Positions 1 to 12,072 of a stretch of DNA of 64,000 bases are shown here, piece by piece. Below the pieces are notes generated by a model. It was not told where the DNA came from and made no database searches. It saw only the letters and a program-made list of their open reading frames with translations. Position 1 is the first letter of the stretch, and every line of letters begins with the position of its first letter. The translations under genes and the position numbers were made by a program. The stretch spans positions 186,001-250,000 of the forward strand of contig CANTFK010000666.1 of the NCBI GenBank assembly GCA_947646735.1. Reading direction: 5' to 3'. This DNA comes from Peronospora farinosa (Eukaryota; Oomycota; Peronosporomycetes; Peronosporales; Peronosporaceae).

Positions 1-440
1 CTCGTAAAAGACTGTAAATGGGATACGAAGAATAGTAGAAGGCATAACGCGTTTAATACATCGAGGTGGCCCAAATGGGTATATCTCGTAATTTTATTTT
101 CGATAAGTCAACATTTAGGTTTATGTCGGCACTTCAACAAAAATGATTGATGACACTGCGATGGACTTCGCCTACGCTAGTAATCGACGATGAATCTTGC
201 AACACGGAGTACAAGCAAACTGGGAAGCGTGAAGACCGCCCAAGCAGCCAAATTCAAGACTCTTAGCGGTAACTAACCCACTCGACGTGGAGCTGCATTG
301 AGAGAAGCAAGTGCACCGAATGACTTAATGTCGCATCGGGTCAAACGACGATCACGTGGTCAAGCCGATCTGAGCGAAGAATAACAAGGCAGCATTAACG
401 ACGACGATGACTACACGTCCTGTCTTTTAGCAAGCAAGTG
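1..440. other. No gene recognised; edge of a decayed repeat
   Basis: No reading frame here resembles a known protein. The right end (about 400-440) is continuous with the Ty1/copia pol remnant that follows, so this is probably more of the same decayed element. I see no LTR border, RNA gene or promoter signal. Confidence 0.4.
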
Positions 441-444
441 CCAA

Positions 445-1780
445 CACAGTCGAAGGTGTGACTTGTCTAAGCCAACGACATTTGAAGATGATGTTTGTGG
501 ACCGGACCAAGCGCATTGGCGCAAAGCGATCCGCGCAGAGCTGTATTCAATGCAACTTCGTGCATTTCGAGATACTACACTATCAACAGAACAACATACC
601 ATTGATACCAAGAGAGTGTCTAAGATCAGCGCAAAACCGATGGGTCAATCAAGAAATACAAGGCGCGCCTCGTGGTCAAGGGTTTCAAGCAATAATATGG
701 TATTGATTACATCGAGACGCTTTCACCTGTGTTCAAGTTTACGACGTTGCGCATGGCAATCGCTATCACCATAAATGGCGACTAGGCATTGGATCAACGT
801 GGCATGGTGGCAGCTTTCTTTACGGTGAAACGAAGGAAAAGGCTTTTAGCGCGACCTTTGACGGCGTCGACATTGATAGACATACGACTTGTCTCGAATT
901 GGTTAAGGCAATGTACGGACTTCAAAGATTCGCGGGTACTTTTGACGAGTTTAGTTGCTCCATTGAAATTCAAGCGTCCGGACTTGATTCGTGTGTCCAC
1001 ATCAAGATTCAAAGCGAGCAGTGCGTATTCTGATGGTCTACGCCGATGATTTGCTGGTGACCGGCAGCTCGGCTGAGATCATCACAAGAAGATAGAGCGA
1101 CTTTCAGATACGCTTTGAGATGACAGATAGCGGTAAGTGTGCATTCGTTTTGGGCATCATGCTAGTGGACAACAATGGCGGCAGTGTTACAATGTGCCTG
1201 AAGCGATACGTTGATAAGATACTCAAGCGTTTGGCAAGAGTTACTGCAAGAGTGTTAAAAGCCCGATAAATACTATCTTTTGACTCAGTCAAGTAGCGCA
1301 ACAACTAATGTCGACGCTCCATTCCGTGAAACAGCAAAAAGTCTCGCGCACTTAATAACCGCGACACGACTGGAAATTACTTTCGCTCTAGGCTAGGTAT
1401 CGCGATTAATGGAGAATACACAAGTCGAGCGCTCGATGGCGGTTTAACGCAATCATCGCTACTTCTCAAGAACCGAAGTCACACGAAATTTGCCTTATGC
1501 TCGCGACAAGGTGAACATCTGCGGCTACTTGGACGCAGACTTGACCGGTGACCATGCTGACTGTAAGTCAAGTTCAGGATATGTGGGATAGAAAGAAACA
1601 ATCACGTATATTGACAAATGAAACCGAACACATCGCGCTAAGTCTTACTATTTGAGAAGGCAGGTGGATTTGTGCGAGACTCTGGATGCAGCGATGGTTA
1701 AGTCGGATCATGAGCTCAAGGTCATGAAAGATATAAAATTGTCATCAAGATGAAAAAATATCCGTCAACCATGGTCGTGC
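445..1780 (+). pseudogene. Ty1/copia pol remnant (RT and RNase H), heavily decayed
   Basis: Pieces of a copia-type reverse transcriptase can be followed through many frameshifts and stops. The start (about 458-560) encodes the usual copia RT entry, with a tryptophan-lysine segment (HWRKAIRAELYSM) matching the EW/HWxxAmxxE block. The catalytic box is visible as VYADDLLVTGSS at about 1030-1070, and downstream is the 'FEMTDSGKCAFVLGI' block that follows it in this family. Weak RNase H-like traces continue to about 1780. No frame is longer than about 100 codons, so it cannot be functional. It lacks a recognisable gag, protease, integrase or LTR. The family call rests on the YADD box and flanking blocks. 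Confidence 0.7.
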
Positions 1781-3527
1781 AAAGCACATTAGTCTCTCAG
1801 TTGTGGGAAAGTCAAATACTTGCATTCGTAGGCCCGCAAAAACAGACCTGCACAAGCAAGGTCCCCCTTGCGGTCAGCTAAATGATCTTGGACAGCCGCT
1901 GCAATAGCCAAGATCAGAGCCGTATACGACAAAGGTGCAAGTATTGCACTGCTTCTACGGTCACAAGCGAAGTAGAAATAAGCGGTACTACTCAAGATTT
2001 CTGCCATTATTAAATAGATACTTCGAATAGCTTACTTTTTTCCCCATGAAACACCACTTCACCATGAAACACCAGGAAATTCGGAAATACTTGTCTTTGA
2101 CCAACATTATTCGGTCCAAATCGACGACATACTCGATCTTTTCATCTCCTCGTTCAGAGACGGCGAGGAGGGATTCAAACTTGGTCATTGCTTCTTTATT
2201 ACCCTGAAAAATGACAAATCTGGTGCATGAGATGGCCGACGGTCCTGTTAATGACTACTGTCACCGTTTGTTGACGCCAGCTACTGCTTGGTTGATAATA
2301 TCCTAGCTCAGGTGCAAATTCTTGTCTTGCATAGCGTCCGTCGCAATATTATTCGATTCGATCAGCGATATCATCCTTGGATTTGCTAATGCGCTGGCTT
2401 GAGAGCTCGAGACATGAGCTGCTGCTGCGTGTACACCCAAAACTCTAGCGGTCTACTCACATTTTCATTGAGTGTGCGCTCCTAATCGAACTGTGGGATC
2501 TCAACGCACACGTTAAAGAAGTGCAGCACATCCACAGTGATCTCTTTCCTCTCTCGACCCAAGACAAGCACCATCTTGCGCGGTAACGGACACTTACACT
2601 GAAATCAGTTTGCTCGATTGCTACGATGGTAAAGCTTTCACCCGTTAAACAAAGCAGCACCTGGCACATATCGTGACCATGCGGTCAAACGATCTCAAGT
2701 GGCATTCACTCATGAGCATCGCACTTACTGTTGCAAACATAACTTCCTGCTCTTTTATACGCAGATTAGGCACTATCATCTTTTTGAGCGTCAAAGTTCT
2801 TGCATGGTCTTTCCAGCCGTGATTATATGATCTCTATTTAACAAATTGCACACACCGTAATGGTCTGTTGCGGGTCTTGGTAAGGGATAAGTGCGTTGCC
2901 CCCCCCCCCCCGCGCTAAATCGAAATTAGCTTGCATCGCAGCAGGCAGCGCACTGTCCTCAAGAAGAAGTGTCGTTGTATCAACCTAACGTTGCACCGTG
3001 AGATCTCCGTTCACAGCTCCAATCTTAGAGAACGAAATGACCCTCGTGATGGAGATGGGGCGAAGTTTTCGAGCTAATAATGAGCGCAGAGCTCGTTCAT
3101 CGTAGATTTAAGCTGCTCACTGAAAAAAGAGCTTTGTCATAAGGCAAGAGCTTTCTAAACTCGCTAATGAATACCCGACCGAGGATTGAAGCAACGAGCT
3201 TTCGTAGTCAGAATGTAAGTCCTGCTTGCCGATGCAGCATTTGTTTGCTCTCCTTGTTGTTGCTTACTTAAAGTGCAGTAATATCCCGAAAGCGAAGGCC
3301 CAGCGTATAACTAGAACACTGTTTCAGCTGGTGGATATGATAGAAAAGCTCATGGCCATCAACTTATAGGCTAAAGCACGTGTGACTTGTTAGACACAAA
3401 AACATCATTTTATTTCCGCTTGTATCAGACTTGGTGCGCACACCCAGCATCGGCTCTGTCTTTTGCCGACGAACGTGTTGTCTCCAAGGACAGTAATCGA
3501 CAAAAAGAGACAACTAACGACCGATAT
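1781..3527. other. Intergenic/decayed DNA, no gene recognised; C13 homopolymer
   Basis: Only short frames occur on either strand. Minus-strand frames near 1988-2188 and 2457-2669 have protein-like composition but match no family I know. A run of 13 cytosines lies at 2899-2911, a likely length-unstable or error-prone site. The right border is the start of the family B LTR. Confidence 0.4.
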
Positions 3528-4088
3528 TGCAGCGATCTAATAGTTACATGAGTCTGTTAAGTAGGAGGTTAAAGGGTACGTAGTACCTCAGACCTCCCAC
3601 TTGGGTGTGGCACATTAATATGATCCACCCTCGTGAATGTTATATATATAGATGGATTAACATTTAACGAGGATGACGCCAGTTGGGACTGGGCATCATG
3701 GTGACGCTTTAAACAGACGTCACCAGCGAGCTTAAATATATTTTAAGCACGACCGCAAGGATACGTTTCTAAAGAAACGCATATCCAATTTTTGCATAAT
3801 CAACCAATCAGTAGGTAAATTTATATTAAGTCAATTTTTATTAAAATATAAGTCAGTCTTAAGTTTACTAAACTAACGTTCCTGCGCACGAGAAGCTGCG
3901 TTGTCGTATGTGAATTACTTGTTATAGCAGTTTTTTGCGCGTTTCGCTTCGGCGACAGGCAACTGTTGATGCGACCGCTTAAGCGGTCAACCTAACAACT
4001 AACCACCGCGCACGAAGGATAGACGGTTTAACCGTTTTCTCGCGTGCTTGGAGGTGTGCACCAGCGTAGCACGTAGCACACACCTTCA
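3528..4088 (+). repeat. 5' LTR of Ty3/gypsy element B1 (family B)
   Basis: This stretch matches the reverse complement of 43106-43703, the LTR of the opposite-facing copy B2. Shared blocks include GATGACGCCAGTTGGGACT, a TGGTGACGCTT block, and a short self-complementary segment around GAGCTTAAATATAT. The start is placed where the B2 LTR begins (TG at 3528). The end is placed at CTTCA (4088) because GTTGGTAG follows, as a similar TTGGTAG box follows the family A LTR at 34893. Both ends are estimates of a few bases. No matching 3' LTR of B1 is in place, so the element is truncated. Confidence 0.6.
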
Positions 4089-4205
4089 GTTGGTAGCACT
4101 AGTAGTCCTTTCCACGACCCGTCTCTCTGAGCGTGCGTGTGGATGAGAATGTCTCTTAAAGTGGGTTGGGGTAATTTTCTTCACCTCTCCCAACATCATT
4201 GGGAG

Positions 4206-5100
4206 CTGGCTAAGCACTTGGCATAGGTACTTGGTGAACAAGCCTTGACCAATCTCTTAAATTTTCCTCCTGATCAACATGTTGCTCAGTTGGAGCAATT
4301 CAAGGCGTTTGTGGTCGGACAGCGCAGAAATGCGTCCGAGGCTAACACCCAAGCCACTACTGAGTGCATCAATAAGACTCAGGATGAGCTTTTGCGTGAG
4401 CAAGCTCGGAACGAGGCGCTCAACAGAACTGTTGAGACGCTCTCTGCCCGGTCTAATCAGCCAAGGCCCATTCGGATGGACCCTCCGAAGTTTGATGGGA
4501 CTGCCCCACATACGATTGCCCACTGTCTTTTAGCCGTGTAGCAATGCGGTATGGCGCAGCTCATCGAAGACGACACTAGGATGGTGTCGTATGCCATGTC
4601 AAATCTGAGTGGCAAAGCGTCAGAGTGGGCTTACTCTGCACTTATGGCAAACGCTGATGCGTTTCCATCATGGACGATCTTTAAGTCAAAGATTTGTGCC
4701 ATGTATCAGCCGCCTAACAATGCAGTATTACTTCAGGCGCGTTTCTTTGAAGCGCGACAGGCGAAACAACTTATGCAAGAGTATGTGCAGGAGATGCGTT
4801 CGCTGTCTGCTTTAATTAATGTGGGTCCGATACCGGAGCACATTAAGGTGCCTACGTTCATGAACGGACTAGGCACAACCCATCTCGTCATCCCTTTTCA
4901 GAAAGGTGTCAAAGATGATGGAAGAGTCAATTGGAATTGCCATGGTTGAGGAGAAATCCTACAACAGTGCCTCGGCTACAGGGTTTTATAAGCTGTCGGC
5001 TGAGACTTCGAATGCCACTCCAATGGAGTTAGGCAATGCCGACGTGGTCTACTACAAGTGCGGTAAGCGTGATGGATCGCTGCTATGCCAAACTTGATGT
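4206..5100 (+). pseudogene. Ty3/gypsy gag, element B1, broken
   Basis: Two adjoining frames (about 4245-4541 and 4551-4949) encode a retrotransposon Gag. An N-terminal helical region is followed by 'PRPIRMDPPKFDG' and then the capsid core with SGKASEWAYSAL, ARFFEARQ and YVQEMRSLSALI. These correspond to the standard gag capsid segments of oomycete gypsy elements. A degenerate zinc knuckle (YYKCGKRDG...C) follows at about 5047-5095. The frame is interrupted by a stop at 4539-4541 and again near 4949. The first in-frame residue is not an ATG, so the true start is lost or unmarked. It is a pseudogene. Confidence 0.75.
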
Positions 5101-5262
5101 TGGTGCCAAGACATCCAGCAAGAAAGCTCCCTACCCGAAGGGGGGTGCAAAAAACCAGCGTGCACGACGCACGGGTTCAGTACCTGCCCAAGATGGGTAG
5201 GGATATGTGGGAGCGCAGTAGGGTCGGGATTTCCTACTGTCGCGGACTCTGAAGCTACCCTT

Positions 5263-6435
5263 ATGTTCAGAGTGATCGAACAAATGGGTAGCATAGTCCC
5301 TGAGGTACCGAAAGGTCGGGCCTCAATCGTTTTAGTCTATAGCGCTCGAGTAAGAGGATATGACCAAGTGATGACCCTTCTCGTTATTTCGGGTGCATCA
5401 AAGAATTTTGCGAAACTCGCGGCTCGCAAAAAGAGTCCGGCGAGTTATGAGTCGCTTTGTCAGGATGGCAAGCGAGAAGAGGCGACCGTTCTTTTAGCGA
5501 ATGGCGCACTCGTTAAATCGGAGGGAGTTCAAGTTCAACTCGCTTTCAGCTTTATTGACTTCTCTTGTTAAGAGAAGTTCACAGTGCTGGGTATGGAGAG
5601 TCCGTATGACCTCATCCTAGGCATGCCTTGGTTGGCTAAACACCAACCAAGGATAGACTGGCGTACACGCACAGTCGCTAACTCTATGTAGGACACCGGA
5701 AGGATGTGCTACTGCGAGAGGCTTATGCGATTGATGCTGTGTCCAACACAGTCGAGGGTGCGATGACGGTATGTCAATCGACACCAGGAACTACCCAACT
5801 CGTTGAGCCTGGAGTAGTTGGAAGTGCCCTGACAGAAAGTCAGTTGACACAAGTTCCTACTCAGCTCGAGGAGACTGGTGTAGTAAATGGGGCGATGACA
5901 GATAGTCATGCGTCCAATAGTCCTGAACAGAGCCGAGAGTCCTGAACAGAGCCGAGAGCCCGTGGCAGTTGATGGTGGGCTGACAGGAAGTCAAGCGCCA
6001 CAAGAACCGGCACAGAGCCAAGAGCCTGATGCGGTTGGAAGGAGTGCGTTAGCTGAGATAGCAACGACACCTTCTTCCAGGTCAAAGGTCGTGATGACTC
6101 GAAGAACGAGCACCAGACTTATTAAGACTATCAAGAGCATGTCAAAACGAGTGACCCTTGGATCAGTCTTGGTCCAAGAAGACGGACCTACGAACGAGTT
6201 GTTCGAGGCCGTCGAAGACAAAATGCCGGAGGCATCCTCAGTTGAGGTGCTCCAACTTGTCTTGGCATCTTCCGAGGAGATAGTAAATCTCTCGGAGATG
6301 ACGTGGGATCTGTTCCTGTCCGAACTAAAGGAAGGAAAGATCCACGAGATAGTCGCACCAGTTCTAGAAGAGAACGTGGTGGACTGTTACACGTCGTCCA
6401 CAATGGATGAGAGCGTCTTGGAGACCGACAAATAG
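5263..6435 (+). pseudogene. Ty3/gypsy protease and protease-RT linker, element B1, broken
   Basis: The frame covers the end of the retropepsin region (SPYDLILGMPWLAKHQP-type segment near 5600-5660) and a long acidic, repeat-bearing linker. The linker repeats short units around 'ESQLTQVPTQLEETGVV' and 'QSREPE'. The same order occurs in copy B2 on the other strand (49288-48143), which lets the breaks be located. They include a lysine codon turned to TAA near 5568, a TAG near 5690 and a TAG at 6433-6435 where B2 has lysine. The protease active-site DSG triad is not clear here, so catalytic competence cannot be claimed. Confidence 0.65.
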
Positions 6436-7232
6436 AAACGGTTCGCTGCTCAAGGCTGGGATGCCTTGAAGGACAGCCCGTTCTATGATGTTCTGTGGAA
6501 ACACCGTGATGTGTTTCCAGCAGAAGCGCCGAGCCGCCTACCGGCCGATAGGGGCATCAGGCACGAAATTGACCTAAAGCCTGGCACCAAGTATTGTATG
6601 ACCAGGCAATGGCCGTTGCCGAAGGAACAAGTCGATTACATCGATGAGTTCTTCGACAAGCGAGCCAAGGCGGGACATGTACGTGAGAGAAAGTCGCCTC
6701 ACTGCAGCCCGACCTTCTGTGTGCCTAAAGCAACAGATGGATGGCGCGTGGTTCATGGTTATAACAAGCTGAACACGGCCACCACTCCGGCTCAAACGCC
6801 GATTCTGCGGAAAGATGTCTTGTTGGATTCCATGGAAAAGTCAACTATCTTTTCCGCGTTGGATCTGAAGGATGGCTACTATCAAGTTCTCTTGAGAGAT
6901 ACTGATGTAGCCAAAACGGCAGTAAGCACCCCAAGCGGTATGCTGTGGGAGTGTCTTGTGATGCCACAAGGGCTGAAAAATGCTACAGCAACATTCAACC
7001 GAGTGGTGGCTCACGTGATGCGTCAGCATCGTGCCTACGCGCCCCATTACTTTGACGATGTATTCGTGCATTGTTAGGCGGAGGACGGTCTGACCGCAAT
7101 AGAGTCGCACAAGCATCATTTAGACGCTGTGTTGCAGACTTTACGTGACGCCCACTTATACGTTAAATTGCAAAAGTGCGTAATAGGGGTCCCCGAGATA
7201 CCTGTACTGGCTGCATATTGGTGCACATGGTG
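6436..7232 (+). pseudogene. Ty3/gypsy reverse transcriptase, element B1, truncated
   Basis: A 203-codon frame (6466-7077) carries the N-terminal half of a gypsy RT: LPADRGIRHEIDL, YCMTRQWPLPKEQ, SALDLKDGYYQV, STPSGMLWECLVMPQGLKNA and the catalytic YFDDVFVH. A TAG follows at 7075-7077 where copy B2 reads on. Homology to B2 continues to about 7232 (PEIPVL..), then stops abruptly in unrelated DNA, so RNase H, integrase and the 3' LTR are missing. The domain is unmistakable, but the gene is non-functional. Confidence 0.85.
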
Positions 7233-7959
7233 TAATCTCTCGGAAGAGGAATATGCGGACATTGTAGGGTTGGAAATCTCTGCTGTGCCAAAGTTCACGT
7301 ATACGCTCATGTGACGCAAATTTGAAGAGCTGTGTGACCCGATCTGGAAAAGTGAAAGGCTTGCGTGAGCTTGTAAAGGTAAAGCGGGGTCCTTCCATTG
7401 TGCTTTATCGTATGGCTATTGATGAACGCTGGTTGTCAGGGGGGCACCCTCCAACTATATTGATAACAGTATAGTCTACCTTCACTGATGACAGTGAAAG
7501 CAGGTTCCTCAAAACCTCGCGTACACGGACGGAGGCATAGGAAGCTATACGACTAAGTGACACACTTAGTTGTAAGAAAACAGAGAACTGTATCTAATAC
7601 AGTTATACGAATTTATAAAACTAATCTGTTATGACCTTGTCTTAAGTATATTAAACTACAACTATGTATGTTGACAACTTACCCTCCATTCATTGCGCGC
7701 GTTCATCGGTCATTGGCCAGCGCCCTGGTTGATATAATGGCCTATATCAACCAGTTGAAAGGGCATTTCCAACTTTAAGGAGATGCAGGGACACTATTTC
7801 AGGAATAGGTAATATTGTCATACATTATTAGATCTAATAATATTTTAATTGACACTTCATATAGGCGGATCGTACGTGCTCATGATGAATGTTATTCCGC
7901 TGCCTATTTGTCGACATTTACTAGCGAAAAGAAGACCGTCAAGAAAATGATCACATCGG
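7233..7959. other. Sequence past the B1 truncation; no gene recognised
   Basis: At 7233 similarity to the gypsy element ends. Two short plus-strand frames follow (about 7240-7314 and 7360-7470) that look protein-like (EEEYADIVGLEIS; then a frame with KVKRGPSIVLYRMAIDER), but I recognise neither. The remainder to 7959 is AT-rich with no supported feature. Confidence 0.35.
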
Positions 7960-8277
7960 CTACTTTAATTTTGCAATTCCTCGAAACAAAATTGGTAAGT
8001 CTGGTTCAGCTGAAAAACGGCAATGCTCGTCCGATGATAGATATCCAGTCTCTAACCGGGTGATGTAGCTCAAGCACTTCTTCACGGACAGAAGGTTGCC
8101 CGTCTTTTCGACAAGCGCAGCAGCAGTAATCGTACGTCTGTATTTTTCTCTGCGTAACGAGAACCCAAGTTTGCGTTGCATCTGCGCTCCTTTCACCAAA
8201 AATACATATGGATCATCACCGCAAGATACTGACTGCTCGTACTCCGTCCGTTTGAGCCACTCGACTGAAACAAACAA
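7960..8277 (-). CDS. Unidentified ORF, possibly an exon
   Basis: A 105-codon frame on the minus strand directly downstream of EFL1. It opens next to a good acceptor-like sequence (TTTGTTTCAG, reading minus, near 8268) and encodes a basic, helix-rich peptide, including PYVFLVKGAQMQRKLGF and SLRREKYRRTITAAALVEK. There is no in-frame ATG near its start, so if real it would be an internal or terminal exon. No upstream exon was found between it and the EFL1 stop at 8379. I do not recognise the family, and it could be an accidental open frame. Confidence 0.25.
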   Translation of the reverse strand: MFVSVEWLKRTEYEQSVSCGDDPYVFLVKGAQMQRKLGFSLRREKYRRTITAAALVEKTGNLLSVKKCLSYITRLETGYLSSDEHCRFSAEPDLPILFRGIAKLK

Positions 8278-8378
8278 GTTGATATTACATGTCGTTCATC
8301 AAACTCAATATTCGTGGTCGAGGTCTCCGATTGCAACCGGAGTCTACACAATCATCACCAACCATCATGACTCGCCAT

Positions 8379-11300
8379 CTACCTTTTTAGTGTGCGTTGC
8401 TTTTCAGCACGAGTGACGATTTTCTCGTCACAGGACAGACCCTTTCGCTTGCGCACTGCCTCAATGTATCGTCTCACATAATTATGCTCATACACCCGCT
8501 CTCCATAATCTTCACGCTCTTCCTCGGTCTGTGGTTGAAAAAATGGATCCATATCTATGATGCTCCAATGTGAAAAAACGAGTTGCGGGTTGCTGGCCGC
8601 GCCGGATGTGTGAGTCAACAAGTCTGTGGCAAATCCAAAACTTTCCACGACTGGCATGTAAGCTTTCACTGTGAAAAGTGCTGTACCATCGGACAGCTCT
8701 TCCAAGTAAATATCGCCGCGCCGCTTCGAGATCACGCTATATAGCTTGCCGAGCTGCTCAGCTTGACACTGCACAGTGCACTCATACACAGCTTCTACCA
8801 GGCGTACGGGCTGCTTCACAAAGGCCATGAGGCATGTCATGCGCATTGTAGAAATCACCTGTCCGCTAAGCGGACCGTACTTGCTTGAGTCAGTCTTCTT
8901 GTCCCCAGACTTTTCCTCGTCATTCTGGTTGCTGTGGAAAACGACATCTTCAATGATAAAGGCTACTCCCCAAACAGGCTCATCGCACAGGGGTCCAGCT
9001 GATGAGGCCATTTGGAAACCCGTCATGATGCTGTTCTCCATCTTTTTGATTTGTTCGGCCTTCTCCGAGTTCTGGACAGGAACTACGGAATTGGATAAGA
9101 ATAGATAGTCAGATGCATGGAAGTCCGGAATGTTATTGATCAACACATTCGGGCCACTTCGTCGCGGGCCGCAGCTCCAAATTCGGTCCAAAAGAAGTGC
9201 TTTCAGGAAAGCATTTTCACTCGTTCGAAGTGATTCTTCCACCTTTTTCTTAAAAGCCAAAACATCTTCCGCAAGAGCCTCATTCTCTGCAATAGCTACC
9301 TCGCCACCTGCTTCATCAGCTGTCTTCTTACTAAGTGCAATGCGTTTTAATAGTGGTGCACTGTCTTCCAATAACTTCGATGTCTCAAGAGGCAATGGAA
9401 GCACCCGCAGCTTTAGTGTCAAACTACCGTCTGGGGTCGTTCCCAGAGCAACCTTAGATTCACTACTGGCTGTGATTTCATGTCTGTCACACGACTCGTC
9501 GTTAGGGTTGAGAAACTCCTTGAACACGATGTTCTCCTGGAACGAAGAGACCGCTCCATCAACGATGCTTTCTCGAAATCCAACCAATGGCTCTGAGACT
9601 TGTACCGCGACCTTGGCGAAGCGTTCCTTTAGATCCTTTATGCATCGTTCTAGGTGAAGTTCTCCCAGCGCCACAATAACGTGTTCTCCAGTTTCTTGGA
9701 CATGAACTTCGACAGTAGGATCGGATCGATACAGCCGCTGCAGACCGGCTTCCAAAGCACCAAAATTGCGTGGATCCTCTGGCTCTACAGCCACACGCAC
9801 GATCGGTTTCGCTTGATATGGCATTTTCGTTAGAGAAGGGCAAGCCAGTGTGGAAGACAGTGTAGCCGTCTTTAGTACATGCTCCTGTAGACCAACAATT
9901 CCCACAATGTTTCCTGCCGGCACGCGGTCCAATTTGTGCAAATCTCGACCCATCATCATGTAAGGCTTGATCAACCCGCTATCAATACGGGCTACATGCT
10001 TTATGGCGCTCCAATCCACAGCATCAACGTCACCAACTCCAGACACACCCTGAAATTTTGGGTTCATCACATACACAGGTTGGCCTTCTCGAAGGACACC
10101 AGAGTAGACGCGACCGACACCAACATAAACTTCATCAGTGGCAGCAAGCCCAGATTGATGGTAATCCGACAGTACGTTGGCTTCCACCGAAATCACCTTG
10201 CAAATGTAAATGATCAGTGGTGCGTCTTCCGAAGTCTCGCATGATCTCAGCGATAGAAAAACCTGCGCGTGCTTCAATGAATTTTCGTGTTCTGGAGAGA
10301 TGGTGCACAGCTTTTCGGCCCGCTTTACTTGAGCTGTCACAGGACTTGGCAAAACGCGAGTGACCATCTTCAGCACTGTTGGCGACAACGGCAGCCACTT
10401 ACGCATAACGGCTCGAATGGCAAGCTTCCGATCCGTCTGCCTTAAATCGCGGTCCGTGACCAATTTTGCAACCCGAAGCTGTCGCGTGAGTTTGCGGAGC
10501 GTGTTCAAGTCTTCGTCCGATGTGGCCGGATTCACCATCGTCGTGTACGTCGACCAAACTAAGTCGAGAATAAACGAGCAGAACATTGTCTGACTAGTGG
10601 CGGTTGGTGGCTTTGTCACAATCTGCTTTGTCTTGTGATTATAGTAAAAATCTCCCCACAGCGCTTGACGTAACACACGAATCGGTAGCTCTAATTTTTT
10701 CGCATAAAGAGCAGCAAAGTGTCCGATTCCAAAGGCCCATCCATCAGTGGCGCTAGCAAAAATGACATTACCATTCGAGGGTGAAAACAGCATTTCGTTT
10801 TCCCGCTGCTCTGTCTCTTTTAATATCGATTCATCATCTAGCTTCACCTCCATCTCGTTTCCACTCTCTTCTCCATCCCTAACATTCACTTGATCGTATT
10901 TCTTCATTACGTCCATTCTGATCATTGAACTTAGTATTGCATTGGCTTGTTCCAAGATGCGATTAAGTCGCTGATAGGCCTCCATAGGTGAGAATTGTAA
11001 TTCAAAAATAAGTCGGTCCATCTTATTAATAACAAGACATGGTCGAATGCCTTCCTTCCAAGCTTGACGGATCACAGCATGAGTCTGAGCACAGACACCT
11101 TCAACTGCATCAATAAGTACTAAAGCTCCGTCACAAAGTCTCACTGCAGTAGACACATCAAAGGAAAAGTCCACATGACCTGGAGAATCCACGAGATTAA
11201 TGAGATATGGTGCTTCCGGTTCCTTCTCAGGAATAACTTTTGGTTGATAAAGTAATGAAATGGCACTGGATTTCATCGTAATGCCACGGATTTGCTCTTC

Positions 11301-11592
11301 CTCAGTATTATCCAAATAACGAATCTAGATACAACACACATAAGGGTTACATTGAAAAAGAGGTAAGTTTAGTTTGTATCAATGAGAGGGGTACGTGCTT
11401 AAGGGGGTACAGGTTACGTTTTTTGAATACCTTGCCAGCAAGTCGTTCCGAGATGATGCCATTGGCGGACACGAGACTGTCACTGAGTGTCGTCTTGCCA
11501 TGATCAACATGAGCTAGAATACAGATATTGCGAATGCGCTCGGGTACGTATTGCAGCGCGCCCAGTTCCTCTGGTGTCGTACGTATTGACAT
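8379..11592 (-). CDS. EFL1: EFL1/Ria1-type ribosome-assembly GTPase (2 exons)
   Basis: Elongation factor-like GTPase 1 works with SBDS in the cytoplasm to release eIF6 from late pre-60S particles. The model has exon 1 at 11592-11431 (54 codons), a 106 bp GT-AG intron at 11430-11325, and exon 2 at 11324-8379. This gives 1035 residues, close to the roughly 1,110-1,120 of yeast and human. GTPase motifs are all present: AHVDHGKT (27-34), RGIT (67-70), DSPGH (100-104), NKMD (154-157). EF-2-like domains follow, including [15 protein letters not shown] and C-terminal SKRRGDI. The C-terminus AEKQRTLKR fits this family rather than EF-2, and no diphthamide loop is expected or seen. A family-typical variable insertion lies near residues 185-210. 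The gene is intact. It faces the repeat-rich left flank and has no close partner gene. Confidence 0.95.
11325..11430 (-). other. EFL1 intron
   Basis: Reading minus, the exon ends LAGK, then GTATTC...TCTAG, and the frame resumes at [11 protein letters not shown]. Joining restores the G1-to-switch-I spacing normal for EF-2-like GTPases. Phase 0, 106 bp. Confidence 0.9.
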
Positions 11593-11880
11593 TGTTTTAA
11601 AAGGATGAATAAACGAAACAGTCGTAGGAAAAGAAATTAAGACTTGGGTTTTGTATGCTACGTCCAGTCTGGACTATAAAATTCGATTGCTTTAATTAAT
11701 AGAATTTTTTTTACTAACAGCTAAGGAGAGTGCTGGTATATAGTCTTGGTGCAGCAAATTGCAAGAACCTCAACGACTACATCGATGAGCTAAAGTTTGT
11801 GATTAAACCTTCGATTTACAAAGAAAGTCACGGACTTCTTGGTCTGGAAGTGGGTGTTTAAGAATTTGTTTGAAGAGCTT
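11593..11880. other. EFL1 upstream region, no gene recognised
   Basis: This would hold the EFL1 promoter and 5' UTR (minus strand). No clear initiator or TATA element can be asserted. The right end runs into the left arm of an inverted repeat. Confidence 0.4.
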
Positions 11881-12072
11881 AAGACCTTTTTCAAGATGGA
11901 ATCTCACACAGCAGAGACGCTGTGGATTGCACGCGATATTCTTCTCATGGTCGTTGCTTTATCCTGGTATGTAGAGTAAGAGGTTAGTGTATAGCTTGGA
12001 GAGACGTGAAAATCATGTGAACGTACCGTCATAATGGACACTGGAACGACGACGCACTGTTCAAATTAGAAC
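11881..12072 (+). repeat. Left arm of a ~200 bp inverted repeat
   Basis: Position by position this matches the reverse complement of 14523-14724 with only scattered changes and one 8 bp length difference. A shared block is CAGCAGAGACGCTGTGG; another is TATAGCTTGGAGAGACGTG. By eye identity is about 90%. One frame in both arms reads TFFKMESHTAETLWI, so the repeat may derive from a coding exon I do not recognise. Confidence 0.8.

Noticed and set aside
2899..2911. C13 run as a regulatory element
   Set aside because: A bare homopolymer in decayed DNA; more likely a low-complexity or sequencing artefact site.
7716..7800. Repeat shared with 13905-13985
   Set aside because: Both contain GGCCTATA and a similar CATTTC..ACTTTAAGGA/ACCTTCAAGGA pattern, but similarity is weak and short; not enough to call a repeat.
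9130..9657. 175-codon plus-strand frame within EFL1
   Set aside because: It lies entirely antisense to an intact conserved EFL1 exon and has no domain; it is open because of EFL1 codon usage.
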